64,000 nt of DNA from Anastrepha obliqua (lineage: Eukaryota > Arthropoda > Insecta > Diptera > Tephritidae), in contig NC_072893.1 of the NCBI RefSeq assembly GCF_027943255.1, positions 89,101,784 to 89,165,783 of the forward strand. The letters are read 5' to 3'. Within the stretch, counting starts at the first letter, position 1. Each line of letters starts with the position of its first letter. The notes beneath the pieces are model-generated. The model was not told the origin of the DNA, did not search any database, and saw nothing but the letters and a program-made list of their open reading frames with translations. Below, piece by piece: positions 1 through 12,844 of the stretch. The position numbers were made by a program, and so were the translations under genes.

Positions 1-1320
1 TATGTATGTAGAATATTGTTCTAAAACCAAAACACATGCATACCTTCTTGTAATATATATATATACACTCATACATACATACATCTAAAGCATATGACAA
101 AGAACAAAGTTCAAATTGTATTTACTAGAGAATAAACAGAGTTACTCAAGCTATCTAACTACATACATACTTACATACATATATAATTATATAATTGGAA
201 TATCGAACAAATTAAATAAATAAATCTAAATATCTAAAACTGTGAAGCAAACTAAGCTAAATAAAATCAAAAGCATAAACAATCTAAAAGCGATTAAAAC
301 CTAATTTTACAACAAAATCTGTTCCACAAAAACAATTTATTATAAATAATTTAAGTAAAGCATCAACACAAATGTAATGTAAAAATTTTGAAATGCTTAA
401 AATGTGTTTGGAAACTTCAATTTTTCTGAAAACTACCAGCAGCTCATATGTAGGTAAAAAATTAAAAAAAAATGGCTATTTTGCTAAAATTGTAAAACAA
501 TGACGCTTTTTTAAGCAAACGTATAAAGAAATACAAATGCAATTAAATTTTCAAAAAAACATAAATACTTTATGGACAGTAAATATTAATACTACTAAAT
601 ATTAGATCTCTCTTTCATCGTGATAACGTTCGAGAAGCATTTTGCATTTATGTGTATGTTAAAACAAAAGAGTTTAGAAAAATTTGTTGTGCGTAGATTT
701 TTAGCAATAAGTGTTAGTCAAGTGAAAAAAATAAATCATGCTTGGTCATTTTAACGAACAAAATTTAGTGATTTCTATTGTTATGATATTAGTTCTCAGG
801 TGAATTTTTAAGCTGCCTAAAAGTAGACTATATAGAAGAAAATAATTTTCACTAACAAACTATTTACAAAGCAGTTCTGCGGTAAAGATCCATATATGGT
901 ATTTACTTACTAAAGTATATATGTATGTATTATTGATTGGGTTTATAATGCGCAACTATTGAATGATGCATTTACAGTTATTGGACAATTGCCGGGGTTA
1001 TCGAAATGCTCCATGCAGCAATTGAAATTTCAAAAGTATTTCTCATAGATAAAATACTCAAAATAGAAGGCAATGAAATGAAAGTTAAGAAGCGGAGAAT
1101 ACAGAAGCAGCATTTTCTTCATAGCTCACCTCTTTTGATAGATTACTTCATCGTCCGGTCATTTTTGTTGCGCTCAGAATTTCACAGCATAAAAAAATCT
1201 TCTTTAGTTTTGTGACTGCCTTCCCTCTATGTACGCGCTCAATATGGCAATGTGGTGATTTTGCTCTTCCACTTGCATTGTGATGCACGGGATGCAAGCG
1301 AACCAGTACTGCTATGCATT
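1..1320. other. AT-rich non-coding stretch
   Basis: Very AT-rich sequence with many short TACATACATA and TATGTATG runs, typical of fly intergenic or intronic DNA. No open frame here has recognisable protein content. It could be a 3' UTR or intron of a gene lying to the left, but nothing in the sequence decides this. Confidence 0.6.
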
Positions 1321-1352
1321 ATGCCGCTATTAGTGGTAGTGTAGTTATAAAA

Positions 1353-1622
1353 CCATAGCCGCAACATTACAGCCTGTGTCGATTAGCCATGCGTTAACCA
1401 TAAATAGCTGATATTGAAGTAGAATTAATGACAACATTTGCATTTTGTAATAAAAATACGGATAATTTTCCGCTAAGTCAATTAATTTTTCATCGTTCAT
1501 TTCTAATATTTAAATTTTTAACGCAGTTATCAGAACAAATGTCAAGTATTTCACAGCTGCTTACGCTTACGGCGAAAACTCAAAATACAATAAATGCATA
1601 CTGCTACGGTTACGGCTATGGC
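1353..1622. repeat. Possible palindromic non-autonomous element
   Basis: CCATAGCCGCAAC near 1354 is matched in inverted orientation by GTTACGGCTATGG near 1609. A second weaker inversion involves GGTGCGGC and GGCACCAC just to the right. The arrangement resembles a short non-autonomous DNA transposon with imperfect terminal repeats. Boundaries and target duplication were not found. Confidence 0.3.
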
Positions 1623-1789
1623 GCTATGGTGCGGCATCTATAACCATTTACAGTGATGCCAATATGTTTGATCAGAACAGCTGATTGCTGTGGCTACGAT
1701 TATGGCACCACTAAGTGCAGCTTTGCACTGAAAAATCGAGCGGGGTGCAGGGCATTGCCAATGTGTGTGAGAATGTGAAAGCATCGCTG

Positions 1790-2435
1790 TTGAATAGAAA
1801 TAACGAAGAAACGTTCCATACACACAGCCAACGACAAAAAAAGTTTACTCTTGAATTATAGGAACATGTCAAGTTGTACAGTCAAAATATCAAATTATAA
1901 GAAACATTTTATATTATGTGTTATGAATGTTTATGAAAGTTTAGTATTAAAATGTTAAATTTGAAGTAATTTCTTCACTTTATATTGAATTATTTATTTT
2001 TATTGAAATGACTAAACAAAAAGACTAAAGAAATTATGAAAAGCCGTATTACAACTTACATCAAGATTTAGTATTAAATACTCGTTTTCTTTTAATGAAA
2101 ATGTTTATATCTTATTAATTATTACTTATATATTTATTATATGTATATGATATTGAAAATTAAAAAACAGGTAAAATTAAATTCATGTTAAAGTCAAATA
2201 AAACTCAACAGAGCCCGCCGCTTCCTTTGGCTTTTATAAGAGCTCCTATTCGTTTGAGCATTGACTCGTTTAATTTTGTTAATTTTGCTTGGCCAACCTG
2301 ATTTTACCACACCACCAGAATAGCATCTTTTAGAGCCTTTGATGTTGTAGGCCATTATTATTATCTATAACGCGCCCGCTAGTACCTGGGTTAGAAGCCC
2401 AGTGTGGGCATGGAACACGAAATGATAGAATAGAC
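1790..2435. other. Non-coding stretch, nothing recognised
   Basis: AT-rich sequence followed by a less AT-rich patch at 2,210-2,400. Neither strand gives a convincing protein. The patch may be degraded transposon sequence, but no family could be named. Confidence 0.5.
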
Positions 2436-2580
2436 CTTCTAATTGCGATCATACTTCGACAGGCAAAGACAAACCTCCTATTTATTGTATTTCTGTCAAA
2501 AAAAGCTCCTCATACAAATAGATCTGCCGTTCGAAGGCAGCGTAAAATTTTAGGTCCCTCCACTTGAGAAATAACACCGC
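2436..2580 (+). repeat. tRNA-derived SINE, degraded body fragment
   Basis: The order of blocks matches the body of the SINE seen best at 33,145: TTCTAATTGCG, CGACAGGCAAAGACAAACCT, TTTCTGTC, AAAGCTCCTCAT, ATCTGCCGTTCG and TAGGTCCCTCCACTTG. The tRNA-like head and the 3' tail are missing. Divergence is much higher than in the copies at 33 and 45 kb, so this looks like an old insertion. Confidence 0.7.
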
Positions 2581-2914
2581 AAAGAAGAAGCGCAGCCCAA
2601 CACCACAATTTTACAGGTCTAAGCTCTTTTGTGCTAAGAAAGATATTTTATGCGCAAGGTTTCCTGTGATTTTGAACTTAGAAGATATAAAATAAAAAGC
2701 ATTTTTAATTAAGATAATTAAAATTGCCAGAGTTCTAAAAAATATTCACAATCCTGGATCGATTGTAAGGACCGAATCGTTCTAAAATGTGGCATAATCG
2801 CAATCTGCGAGAATCTCCTCTACCGTAGGCACCACACACCATCAATAAGTATGCCAATGTACGTTACGACATTTACAGAAAACATCACGAAAATTATTCG
2901 ATGGGTTGGTGTCG

Positions 2915-3703
2915 AAATTCTGTATGTACAAAATTCTAAAAACAAAATTCTGCTTTTTAAAAGCCTGCTTTTTAAAATTCTGCTTTTTTAAAATTCTGCT
3001 TTCTAAAATTCTGCTTTCAAAATTCTGTATTACAAAATTCTGTATTAAAATATAATGTTAACAATGTTAAAGAGGTAATGTAATTATTTAATTTATTATT
3101 ATTATTATTTTTTATTATTATTCGAGATATTAAATAAAGAATAATAATAATAATTGTTTCTTCAGTTTCGATAGAATCCACCGTATTTTTGCGTAGAACT
3201 CCTTTTCGCGGGGGCGGCCTTCGGCCGCGCTTCAAAAAAATAACCCTCATCAGTCCAACTCCGGCTACGCAATCCAAAGTATTTTTACGTAGAACTCCTT
3301 TCCGTATTAAAACCATTGAGGCCTTCCAGCCTTTTTTTTATTCAATATCTCGAAAACTAAGCGAGATATCAAAAAATTTTACTCCTTCATTTCGTTTTCT
3401 TTTGTCGAGTTCTATAAGAATCCGCCATAAGATTGCGGCGCCACGGAAACAGCAGAATCCCCTCGTACATATGTACATACCTACATTAATTATAGTTGAT
3501 AACAGTTATACATTGGTATGTACATATGTTTGCAATCAAATATTACCTGGAGATGAGAACTTTGACTATCTTCTTGTATGACGAAAATCACAAAACTTGA
3601 ATAAAGCAGAATTTTTCGCATTAAACATGCAGAATTTTGAAAAAAGCAGAATTTTAAAAAGCAGAATTTTTTTGCAATTCACAGAATTTTGTAATACAGA
3701 ATA
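2915..3703. mobile_element. Foldback-like element with tandem-repeat inverted arms
   Basis: The left arm (about 2,915-3,046) is a run of short units of the form AAAATTCTGCTTTT. The right arm (about 3,600-3,703) is the same unit in reverse complement, AAAAGCAGAATTTT. The outer ends match: AAATTCTGTATGTACAAAAT on the left against the complement of ATTTTGTAATACAGAAT on the right. One 22-bp block (3,022-3,043 and 3,682-3,703) is a perfect inverted match. The roughly 550-bp centre carries two copies of ACGTAGAACTCCTTT-like sequence. Long terminal inversions built from tandem short repeats are the hallmark of Foldback-type elements. No transposase is present and no target duplication is evident. 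Confidence 0.6.
3189..3335. repeat. Dispersed CGTAGAACTCCTTTT repeat
   Basis: Two tandem-like occurrences of CGTAGAACTCCTTT (near 3,193 and 3,287) are joined by a GC-rich segment ending in CGCTTCAAAAAAATAACC. The same block order recurs at 37,655-37,720, so this is a dispersed repeat forming the core of the foldback-like element. Confidence 0.55.
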
Positions 3704-3709
3704 ATGACA

Positions 3710-6005
3710 TTTGTCAAGTGCCGAGTGCTTAATAGTGTTGAGAGTCTTTCTAGGACTGTATCGTTTACCGTCTTTCCGCCTCACACGCAGTGGGCCATGC
3801 GAGCAAAACAAATTCAATTTAGATTCAGCTGAGAAGATGGCCTTTTCCCAAGCACCTGCTTTTCAATTAGCTGCTGACACTATAATAGGCTGATTTTTTG
3901 CATGCATTGGTTTCGTGGCAGATGTCTTTAATTTAGGTGTATTTCTTTCAAGACCATTTCACTTCGGATGCTAAATTTCTGTTGTTGATGTTTTATCTCC
4001 TCGCTCTGCCATTTCGTTATAGATATAAAAGCACTTTAAATAGTTTCCATCTCATTGCGTTAGAGGCTTCTTTCAAATCGCGTTCGTTTTACGTTTATGA
4101 CTGCCAATTTCTTCATTTTTTTATGATTTGGTTTCAGAGCGAGATAACGAATTCCTACTTATATAATATAATACGAGATATTTTTCTTTCAGTCGCATTA
4201 TTTTGGAAAGGTGGCATCATTGCGCATTTGGTCGAGAGGGCCACAGACTTTTGGATTAATCTGCAATGTCTGATGATTGCGCAATTCGTATTGAAATTTT
4301 TATATTTTAAACTTTTTTTTTAACTGAATAAATTTGTTAACCATATTAACAATATATACCGGACAGTATATTTCCATAATGATTTAACATGTCTTGTCAC
4401 AATTATGATGCTTCGCGAAACCGATTTAAAGAGATTGAGTAAAAACTTTTTTGTCGTTGGGTGTACATAAGGTCGGGCCAATTTTTTCGACATCGTTCCT
4501 ATCAGATTCAAATTCTACATTCAAATTAAGAATAACAAGGTCACTTGAGCATATATCTAAGGTCGAGCTAAAGTTTATAGACCCACAATTTCTAAATTTT
4601 GCTGGCGCTACAAAGCAAATTAAATGCAATTTTTTAATATTATAATAGGAAAAGTGATTGCTATAATTCTTTTAGATGTAAATCAAACTATAATTCTTTA
4701 GATCAAACCAAATTTGAAAAAAAACTTAAGTCAATTAAATTTTGCAATATTTAAAAAATTTATTTTATAATATTTTTCTTTATAATCATATTTTTTTACA
4801 ATTAACAACGTATTTTATTTTTTATAATTATACTATATAATTATATAAAAAATAAAATATTTTTATTATATTTAGTTTTAAATGCTTTTTTGTTTCTTTC
4901 TTTCTTCTTTGCCATACCTGCTTCTCAATTTTCATATTAATTAAAGATATCATCTTTTAACATTTGGGTGGCTTGAAATTGACTTTAGAACTATGCGCTA
5001 ATTGATTTTTTTTTTTTCTTAGAATTTCATGTAGAATCCGAATACGTCAGGAACAATGTCATAAATGAATAAATAAAAAAAATATATAAAAAAAAAATAA
5101 TAAATACATAAACTTCTTATTCCATAAAAATTTACCCACCCTAATGTACATATTTGCACTTATATATATATGAAATATGCCTGCATCTGCCACCGATTTA
5201 ATCAGAAACTAAAAAGAATGCGTTACCAGGTAGCCACTAAGTAACCACTCACAAGTGGCACCACAGTTGCGCGTTAGAAACCCAACCGTTGTCATAGTTT
5301 TCTTTCAATAACCGATAACTTAGTTTTTCAGTTAAGAAGGTGAAAAAATTCCCGTTTGTGGCGGGCTTTCATACAAGAACACTTCAGAGTGACACATCAG
5401 TTAGTCGCCGCTTTAAAAACATCTCAAATCAACATGTGTTTTTCCTTTATGAAAAAGCTCCAAAAACCAATGATACCCACTCAGATTTGGACCGAGAAGA
5501 AACACAGCCTGTGTCTTGGTTGGGATAGGCTAGTAAAAAAAAAGTTATCCCAAATTGATTAAGTGTATTTGCTGGAGTCCTGAGTATCTGTATGAATTGA
5601 TTCCTATTCTATTTTTGCTCTTGATTACTTCTGCGGAGAGAACTTGTTTGAATATGTCATCAACATTTAAGTCATTCTAATCGTAATTTTTCATATTAGC
5701 CTAAACAAAACAGCAGCGTAATTGTGACTATAGTAAGTAAATTTTAGGGCTGAAGAAATATTTTAGCCCATAGGAATGTTTTTGTGGCAATAGAAAGCTA
5801 CTAAGCGCCTTGTGCACAGCTAAAGTACTCCGCACAGTTAACTGACGTATAGCGAATATTTTTACCAAGTCTATCTTTGTTAGTTTGTCAGCTTTTCAGA
5901 TCAAATTCGGCAATTTGAATATGTTTCTCCTTGAATATGTCACCTACCTAAAGATAGGTTTTAATTGATTTACTGCAAACCAATTTTCCCGAGAATATTT
6001 TTAAG
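3710..6005. other. Non-coding stretch, nothing recognised
   Basis: AT-rich, with a long A/T-only region at 4,660-5,110. The short open frames (for example 3,937-4,323 and the overlapping pair at 5,340-5,562) have no recognisable domain and no conserved context. I do not call genes here. Confidence 0.5.
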
Positions 6006-6010
6006 AGTAT

Positions 6011-6085
6011 CGTAGACGTATGCCGAATGGATTGGTGCGCGACTATCATTCGGAAGTACGTAGGTTCGAGTCTGCGTGAAATATG
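6011..6085 (+). repeat. tRNA-derived SINE head fragment
   Basis: Contains the A-box-like ATGCCGAATGG, then GGTGCGCGACTATCATTCGG and the B-box GGTTCGAGTCT, in the same order and spacing as the SINE head at 33,145. The body is not detectable downstream, so only the tRNA-like head remains. It is not a functional tRNA: no acceptor stem pairs with the 5' end. Confidence 0.65.
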
Positions 6086-6089
6086 CGCG

Positions 6090-9000
6090 ATTGACGAAAA
6101 TTCTAAAGGATTTCTGCATAAATATTTTACCACTTTCTGAAAAAAAATTCGGAAAGATTTATTCACGAATACTTACATATGTACATACCTACATATATAT
6201 ATCTTTTGCATAAAGAATATTTCAAAAATATTATCATATTTTATGATGCGACAAACCTAAAAGGCTGGAAATATTTTGAAAAATAGGCCTAAAAAAGTTC
6301 GTGGGCTTTTACTGCATGTTGTTGCTTGTTAGCGCAATCCTTTGACAGTTGAAAAATTGTTTAACGCTAACTTGAGTGTGAACAAAATAATACCGCGTAT
6401 TATATTTGATTTTTTCTAAATATCTTACCTTTTAATAGACGGGCTTCCTTTTTAACAGATTTTCGAGACCTTTGCCTTGACCTCTTTTTAAAGAAGAATT
6501 TGCAGTAACCGCTGCAATAAATAGTAAAACTTTACTCTTTATTTCATAAAATTTTTCCCAAATTTTGCATTCATTAAACTTTTATGATACAAACTCCAAA
6601 AGCGTATATTTTTTTTGTGCGTCAGAATTTTATTATATGTATTTTCAATGGTGTATTGATGGTATATTTTATATTAGAAAATTCAGCAAAAAGGGGAAGT
6701 AATAATTTCTCATTTCATGTAATTTAGAATTGTTCTATTCATTTTTGGCAGTTATCGAAGCCAAGCAAGCACAGCCTGCATTGGGACAGCACCAACAATA
6801 AAACTCTTTACTTCTCGTTCACCCTCTCTGTAACTGTTACATAGTTATGGTGAACACCTCCATTTGAAAGTCCATAGTGTTTCTCTCAAGCCGGAATAAG
6901 AGTTGAATGCAGCTGAGAGACTAGAGAGCATTGCAAACGTCCTTTGAAGATTCGCTCTGAAGCTGTAGTATTGAACCTCCTTCCATTTTTAGTGATAGAT
7001 TGCTGACTGAAGTTCCATGATGGAAAGAGTAATGAGATGGCGCCTATCGCGCTATCATTACTTTGTTCTAAGTGAATTTGACAATGAATGGCGTCATATT
7101 AGCACCAGTATGGCAATATTACCATTTTCGTAACTTGATTTATCATTTTTTTGTTATTTGGCCGCGGAGGTTTAGTTCTTTCTTCATGACATTTTTCTAG
7201 TCTGTTCTAATTAAAAGTAATGTTAAGAATTTTGTAAAATATAAATTTTTAAAAATTAGTTCAATAATTCACTCAGTTTTATTTAGTTTTACTTTTACAT
7301 TACTTTACATCTGGTCACATTGCCCGCGATTGCGGTGATCTTCTCTTCCAACAGTCAAACCTTACTATGAATACACCTCCCGATGCCACTAAGGATTGAG
7401 GACCGGAAGAAACGATTACACCTCTATGGTTTTCATTCGCGTTCAGTGAATTCAAACGCTTTTTAAAATGTGTAAAAACGTTTTCAATGTTAAGAAGAGC
7501 TGAGAAAGAAAATTTAATATTCTTGCATTACCTTAAAAGGAGCAAAAAATAAAATTTCCACTTTCAAACTATAAAATTTTATAAGAATCAACAAATTTTC
7601 ATTAGTACTAAAATCTTCTCAGAGTGACCATATTTAATCTTTTTTTTTTTAATAATACATTTTTGTTCACTAACAGTTTCGGTAGCTTTGAATTAAAAAG
7701 CGTCACGCACTCTCTGATGTACGCAATCTTGTTTCTATCATTATTGCGAGGAACCGAGACGCTCGTGCTCGGCCAACACACTTTGTGTTCTCCTTTTTCT
7801 CAGTGTTATAGTTTGCTGTATACTGAAAATGAAAATACTTGCAAGCAACGCAGTTGCCCGATGTGTTTGGTGTTTGAACAAGAGAGTTGAAAGTAAGAGA
7901 AAGAGGCTAATGGTGCTTCCGAATAAACGGAAGTTAGTAAAGTCGTTTGATCATCGCTAAATTCTTGTTTCTTTCACTTAACATTTTTTGCTTGGAGAAC
8001 AGCGGCATGCTCTAGCAAGCAGAGAAGTGGGGTACAGTGTAACTACTATATAAAAATTGTTTAATATTTGATTGACAACTAGTCGACTCCAAAAAAAAAA
8101 GCTGTCTTTAAGACGTCAACCAATCGAGCCCAAAACCAACCGTCTATTTAAAGTTCTCGTCGGCTAACATTCTCGTAACTAAGGTTTTGTTTCCGCCCTC
8201 CGTTACTGTGGAACAGAGAAAATATTATATTGTTCTGTTTTGATCGCTGCCTTAATAAATGTGTGAGCGCGTGCATATGTATTTGTTTTTCATAGTTTAT
8301 TTAAAATATATTTATTTTATGACTGTATTGAGTTGGCACGAGTTAGGTGCTTCAAACAAAAATATATTTTTCATGTGGCTAATTTTTTTGTGCGGTATTT
8401 TTTAGATATTGAACCGCAAAGGCAGATTTGTATGAAAGTTATTTCTTTTTCACGTGATTTTTTTTTTTTTTTGTTAATATATTTACAATAATAATATGTT
8501 AAAAAAATTATAAAAGGTTTATGAAAAAATAGGTACATGGCGTGGAAATTAAGGAAGTAGCCAGTCTATAAATCTTACGATATATGTACACTAGAGTGCA
8601 TAACTCTCCATACAAAACAAAAAAATCGGTACTGTGTTTCCATCCGAACTATTAAGACTCATTACAACTTAAGACTTATGCCAAAATATTTCGAAAAAAT
8701 ATTAACATTTATGTGAGTTATGACTGATTTGACAGTTTACGCTTTCTTCCGAAAACCGAATCTTTTATAAAAACTAAGTAGTCTTTAAAAATATGTTTTC
8801 CAAACAAATCAGCTTCGATTTATTTTTTAAATTTAAGCTTAAAAATTCTGCATAAAAATCTGTCTCTTAAAAAATTGCATTAACGGAATCAACATAACGG
8901 AATGCTTAATGCTATTTATGATCGTTTTTGGATTATAAGTTTAAAGAAAAAGAGCGCGAAAACCCTTCTCTAAAGATACCTTAGAAGTCTAGTTCGGCTA

Positions 9001-9250
9001 AGATTTAGCTGATTTATTTTAAGTAATGAGTATTTTAAATATTCTGGCGGGAAAGCCGAAACTGTTTTAGGCAGTACCCTAATGTACATATATAATTTTT
9101 TTAATAGATATAATTCTTATTTATTTGATATGTTAACATATGTATATAACTCTATATTATGGTGAGGGTGGAGTTTCCGATACCACAGACATTTTTTTTT
9201 TCTTTTCAGAGTATCGATTATAAAATTATGTACATATATCGAGAACTTAT
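6090..9250. other. Non-coding stretch, nothing recognised
   Basis: Mostly AT-rich. The 6,730-7,370 and 7,680-8,260 patches have more balanced composition and could be degraded repeats. The 88-codon frame at 7,624 starts in a poly-T tract and resembles nothing I know. No LTR ends or TIRs were found. Confidence 0.5.
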
Positions 9251-9257
9251 TCGTAAC

Positions 9258-9462
9258 CCCAGGGCCGTAGAGAGCATATCCGGGCCCCGGGGGGAAAAAT
9301 GCAAATGCGGGCCCTTTCCAATAATGTCTAATTCATTTAAATACGTATAATCTCGAGTCCGGGCCCCTCTGAGAACTCCGGGCCCGGGGTAAAAAGTACC
9401 CGATCACCTCCCACCCCCCCCCCCCCCCCCCCCCCTCGTCGGGCCTGCGTAACCCTGTCACA
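9258..9462. repeat. GC-rich CAGGG-ended repeat with poly-C tract
   Basis: A GC-rich island in AT-rich DNA. It begins CAGGGCCGTAGAGAGC and ends GGCCTGCGTAACCCTG, so the outer five bases are inverted (CAGGG/CCCTG). It contains several GGGCCC and CCCGGG blocks and about 26 consecutive C near 9,413-9,434. The ends suggest a short hAT-like non-autonomous element, but the flanking 8 bp do not match as a target duplication. Confidence 0.35.
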
Positions 9463-9469
9463 ATTTTCT

Positions 9470-10205
9470 CCACAAATTTTACCCGCTCTTGAATATCTGA
9501 ATAAAGAAGATAATTTATACTCTTACGCTTAGCATGGAAACTGGTCATTTCATTTCTTCATGAAGGTCATGAAGAAAAATAACGATTCAGTATAAAAATA
9601 CATATGTAGATGCAAAAAATAATCTCAAAAGCGCTAAATGGAAAATAAATACTTTTAAATAGCTTCCATACTCTAGTAAAACTAAATGAGCTTTGCGCTA
9701 AAAAAGTATTTTAAGTATTCAAGTGAAAATGAAAGAAAACAACATTCAGAGTATTGCTACTCCATCTGAAAGTAGGCTAAGACTCTTAAAACTGTGGGTT
9801 TTAAAAAGTCAACTCAGTAACTTTTTATCCACACAAAATCGGCACTATTAATTAGTAACACAAATGTGAAGGAATTGTATGAACCAAGAATGCTGTGCCC
9901 AACCATTGCATGCACTACGAGAATGTATCAATTTGCATTCAAAAAAATATTTTAACAGAAAATAAATCTACAGAACTTTGTAGTAAAATACCCTCACAAA
10001 AGAAATTTTGATGAAAATGACAATTTCGCGGTAGAGTATTTTGCAAAATCGTAAATCCAGAAATCAGGGCATGTAATCATTTTTCAAATATGTAATTTAC
10101 TCACTTTTTACTTGGTTTTAAACCTGCTTCGAAAGGATTTTCTGCAGGTATTGTGAAAACCAGAAAGCCACAGAACATTCGGATTATTTTGCTGAAATAT
10201 GTTTT
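9470..10205. other. Non-coding stretch, nothing recognised
   Basis: AT-rich sequence without a convincing coding frame or repeat structure. Confidence 0.5.
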
Positions 10206-10212
10206 TTTAAGC

Positions 10213-10930
10213 GAATCTATACAAGGTGGCAAGGATGATAGATTACCAGGTTTGATAATCACAACTTTGCTGTGAGAGTAACTTCGGCTACCACAACATC
10301 GGGGACTTGGCGGCAGAATGCAGCTCGTACATGTCACACGTATTCACGCACTTGTACAAACAGTTTTTGTTCAGATGGCAGGATTGGGTGCGTGGATTTT
10401 TTTCGTGTATCACCAACACAATCTCAGTTTTTACTTACTTACGTTTTTACTCAGTTTGCTGGTTACGTCAGCAAATCAGTTGAGTGCCGCTTAATGGTCT
10501 AATATTGGCCGCAATCACGAATGATAGAATAACGGTTTGCATCTTCCGAATTTGCTGTAACGCCAAGCTACGAGAATGTCTAAACACGAGGAAGGGGAGC
10601 TACTTAATTGTGAACTGAACACTCATTCAATTTTCAGAAACATGTAATTTCTCCTCCTTTTGTTTTTTTTTTTTGTTTATTTCTTTTGTACTATTATGGT
10701 GCCTGACATCACACTTGCCAAAATCGCGAAAAATAAATTATTGGTTCTGGGAAGACGTCATCTTCTGTATTCAATTCGCCTTGACCCGCACCCCTGCATT
10801 CTGTACATTGTGGGTGAATAATTGCCAAATTTTTTCGCTATTATCTGGAGGAAAAAATCTGAGGAAGATACCAACACTCCTACTTTAAAACGCCAATCAG
10901 CTGGCAAACAATACCACCTTGTATAGATTT
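10213..10930. repeat. Dispersed repeat, copy 1 (TACAAGGTGG ends)
   Basis: The outer ends are inverted: ATCTATACAAGGTGG near 10,214 and CCACCTTGTATAGAT near 10,915. The interior at 10,260-10,500 shares blocks with 25,500-25,790 and 48,200-48,420, including TATCACCAACACAATCTCAG and CAGCAAATCAGTTGA. ATTCTGTACATTGTGG at 10,799 matches a block at 48,400. No protein is encoded. The class is unknown; inverted ends suggest a non-autonomous DNA transposon. Confidence 0.5.
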
Positions 10931-10934
10931 GCCG

Positions 10935-12840
10935 TGATTTTTTATCAAACACAAAAATTGTATCCAAAAAAAAAAAAAAGAGAAAACATTTTTGCAAACC
11001 AATTCAAAGCGGCATAATCAAACATTGACAACAAATAGATTCTTAGATAAAAGCATTGACTTTTTATAAAAATTCTGCTGGAATTACATACTCGTATTTA
11101 ATTCTCCATAGACGAATTTTCTATAGACGAGTCTATTTTCTAAAGATGATAACGAGCACGAATTTACAAGCAACCCAATCATAAGTTTTACGCGTGAAAT
11201 AGTTTGTGCATATTTTTTCTACTCATCCTCCTGAAAAAAACACTAGGCAATGTGAAAAACTTACGCCAGAATTATGGTTAAAAGTAGGTATAAATAAACG
11301 TGCATCTCGTGAGAAAAACAAATGCTTTCAATAAGAAAATTCCATACATTCGTAAGTAGATTTTCGATCGAAATTCACAATACGGGAAGAGCAAAAAACA
11401 GAAATCGTGAGTAGGCTGAAAGCATTTATTACTCTGTAGCTGAATGCTTCTTTTACATCTCTTTAACTGAATGAAAAAATATGAACAAATTAATCTTTTT
11501 GTTCTAATTCAGTCACTTTAAACTGTTTTTTCCACTTGTTCGTGACTTTTCAAAAGTACTTAAGTAAGTAAAACCGCGTGCTTGAAATCGAACTTTTAAC
11601 AATATTGGTTTTTAAGCACTTTTTTTAGAACATTGTATCAAAAAATTTTACGCCATATATACAAAATAGGCCCGCTCTAATATTCATACGTACATGCAAG
11701 TGTATTAGGGCGTGACAAATGTTTTCTCTACTTTGTTTCGGCGAATGAAATATTCTACTGGCAATTCCGAACAAAAAAGTCCATGGAATCGTACCGCCAA
11801 AATGGATTTCAAGTCTCCTTATTTTTAATTTTAGTTATTAACCCCTAAACAATTTTGTTTTTTTGTTAAATTTTGTAAAATAATTGGTTTTTTTGTTTTT
11901 GTTTTAAGAAAACTTTGTTAATTTGTTTTTTAAAGAAAATTTTGGTCCTTTTTTTTTTGTTATCGGAAAAAATTTTTGTTAAATCTTCTTTCAATTAATC
12001 AATCAATTAATTTTTGATATTTGTTTTACTCCAAAACCTCTGCTAGAGAGCGTAACATCAGCTACAACCTGCACTTTCTCACATGAAACCACCTATGGGG
12101 CTAAGGTGCCAGTTGAGGTCCATGGCCCACTTGTTTTCGATTTTCCTATGCATCATAAAATGACGAAATGGCAGTTCATTTAAATATAGAAGACATAACA
12201 ACTAATGTAATATTATCTTTAATAGTATTTCGAATTGTTTAATTACACTCTACAACACAAAAAGCAACGCGCTTCTGCCAATGGGCAATGGAAACCATGT
12301 GAACCTCGCAGTTTAGCTACTGAATAAGTGCTCTATTTAAAAAAAAAGGGAGCATTTTTGGGAAAGATTTTAACCGCATAATTCCCCAATAGATGACCTG
12401 TTCAGTCTCTAAGGAAATTGTCCCTTCAACAGATATTCCGTTTTGACTCTTTTCTAACGCTAAGTTGAATTTTAGTCTTTAGTGACTTATAGTAGAATCT
12501 TATTACAAATATTTTTGTGGTACATTTTAGTCTGATACGCACTCATGTTGAAGAAAAAGGGTATATCATACCTTCTCCGAGTTTCAATGTATTTTAGTGA
12601 AAATAGGAAATCAGTTGGAAATATAATTAAAAGTAGTTTATTCGCGTTTATACACTCTGGTAAAAAAATAGTACCTTGAAAACGGTATTCAAAATGTAAG
12701 AAATTAGAAAAATTTAAATTTTCCTTATATTTTACCTTCACGCGCGACATTCCTTAAAATTTATCAACACTTTATATACATGGGAGTTCGAAATATATGG
12801 CGCTTCAACACAAAAGCTAAAATTTTTAAATCTTAGTTAA
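10935..12840. other. Non-coding stretch with low-complexity T/A tracts
   Basis: AT-rich. The 11,815-12,000 segment is a low-complexity TTTTTGTT-rich tract. The 87-codon minus-strand frame at 12,487-12,750 has no recognisable content. Nothing is called. Confidence 0.5.
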
Positions 12841-12844
12841 GTCT

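Noticed and set aside
3017..3581. Open frames on both strands at 3.0-3.6 kb
   Set aside because: They arise from the low-complexity arms and core of the foldback-like element and have no protein-like features.
5340..5562. Two overlapping short open frames as a small gene
   Set aside because: No domain, no conserved context, no splice or promoter signals, and no way to prefer one frame.
8080..8290. Solo LTR
   Set aside because: Composition is LTR-like, but no TG...CA ends, target duplication or second copy were found.
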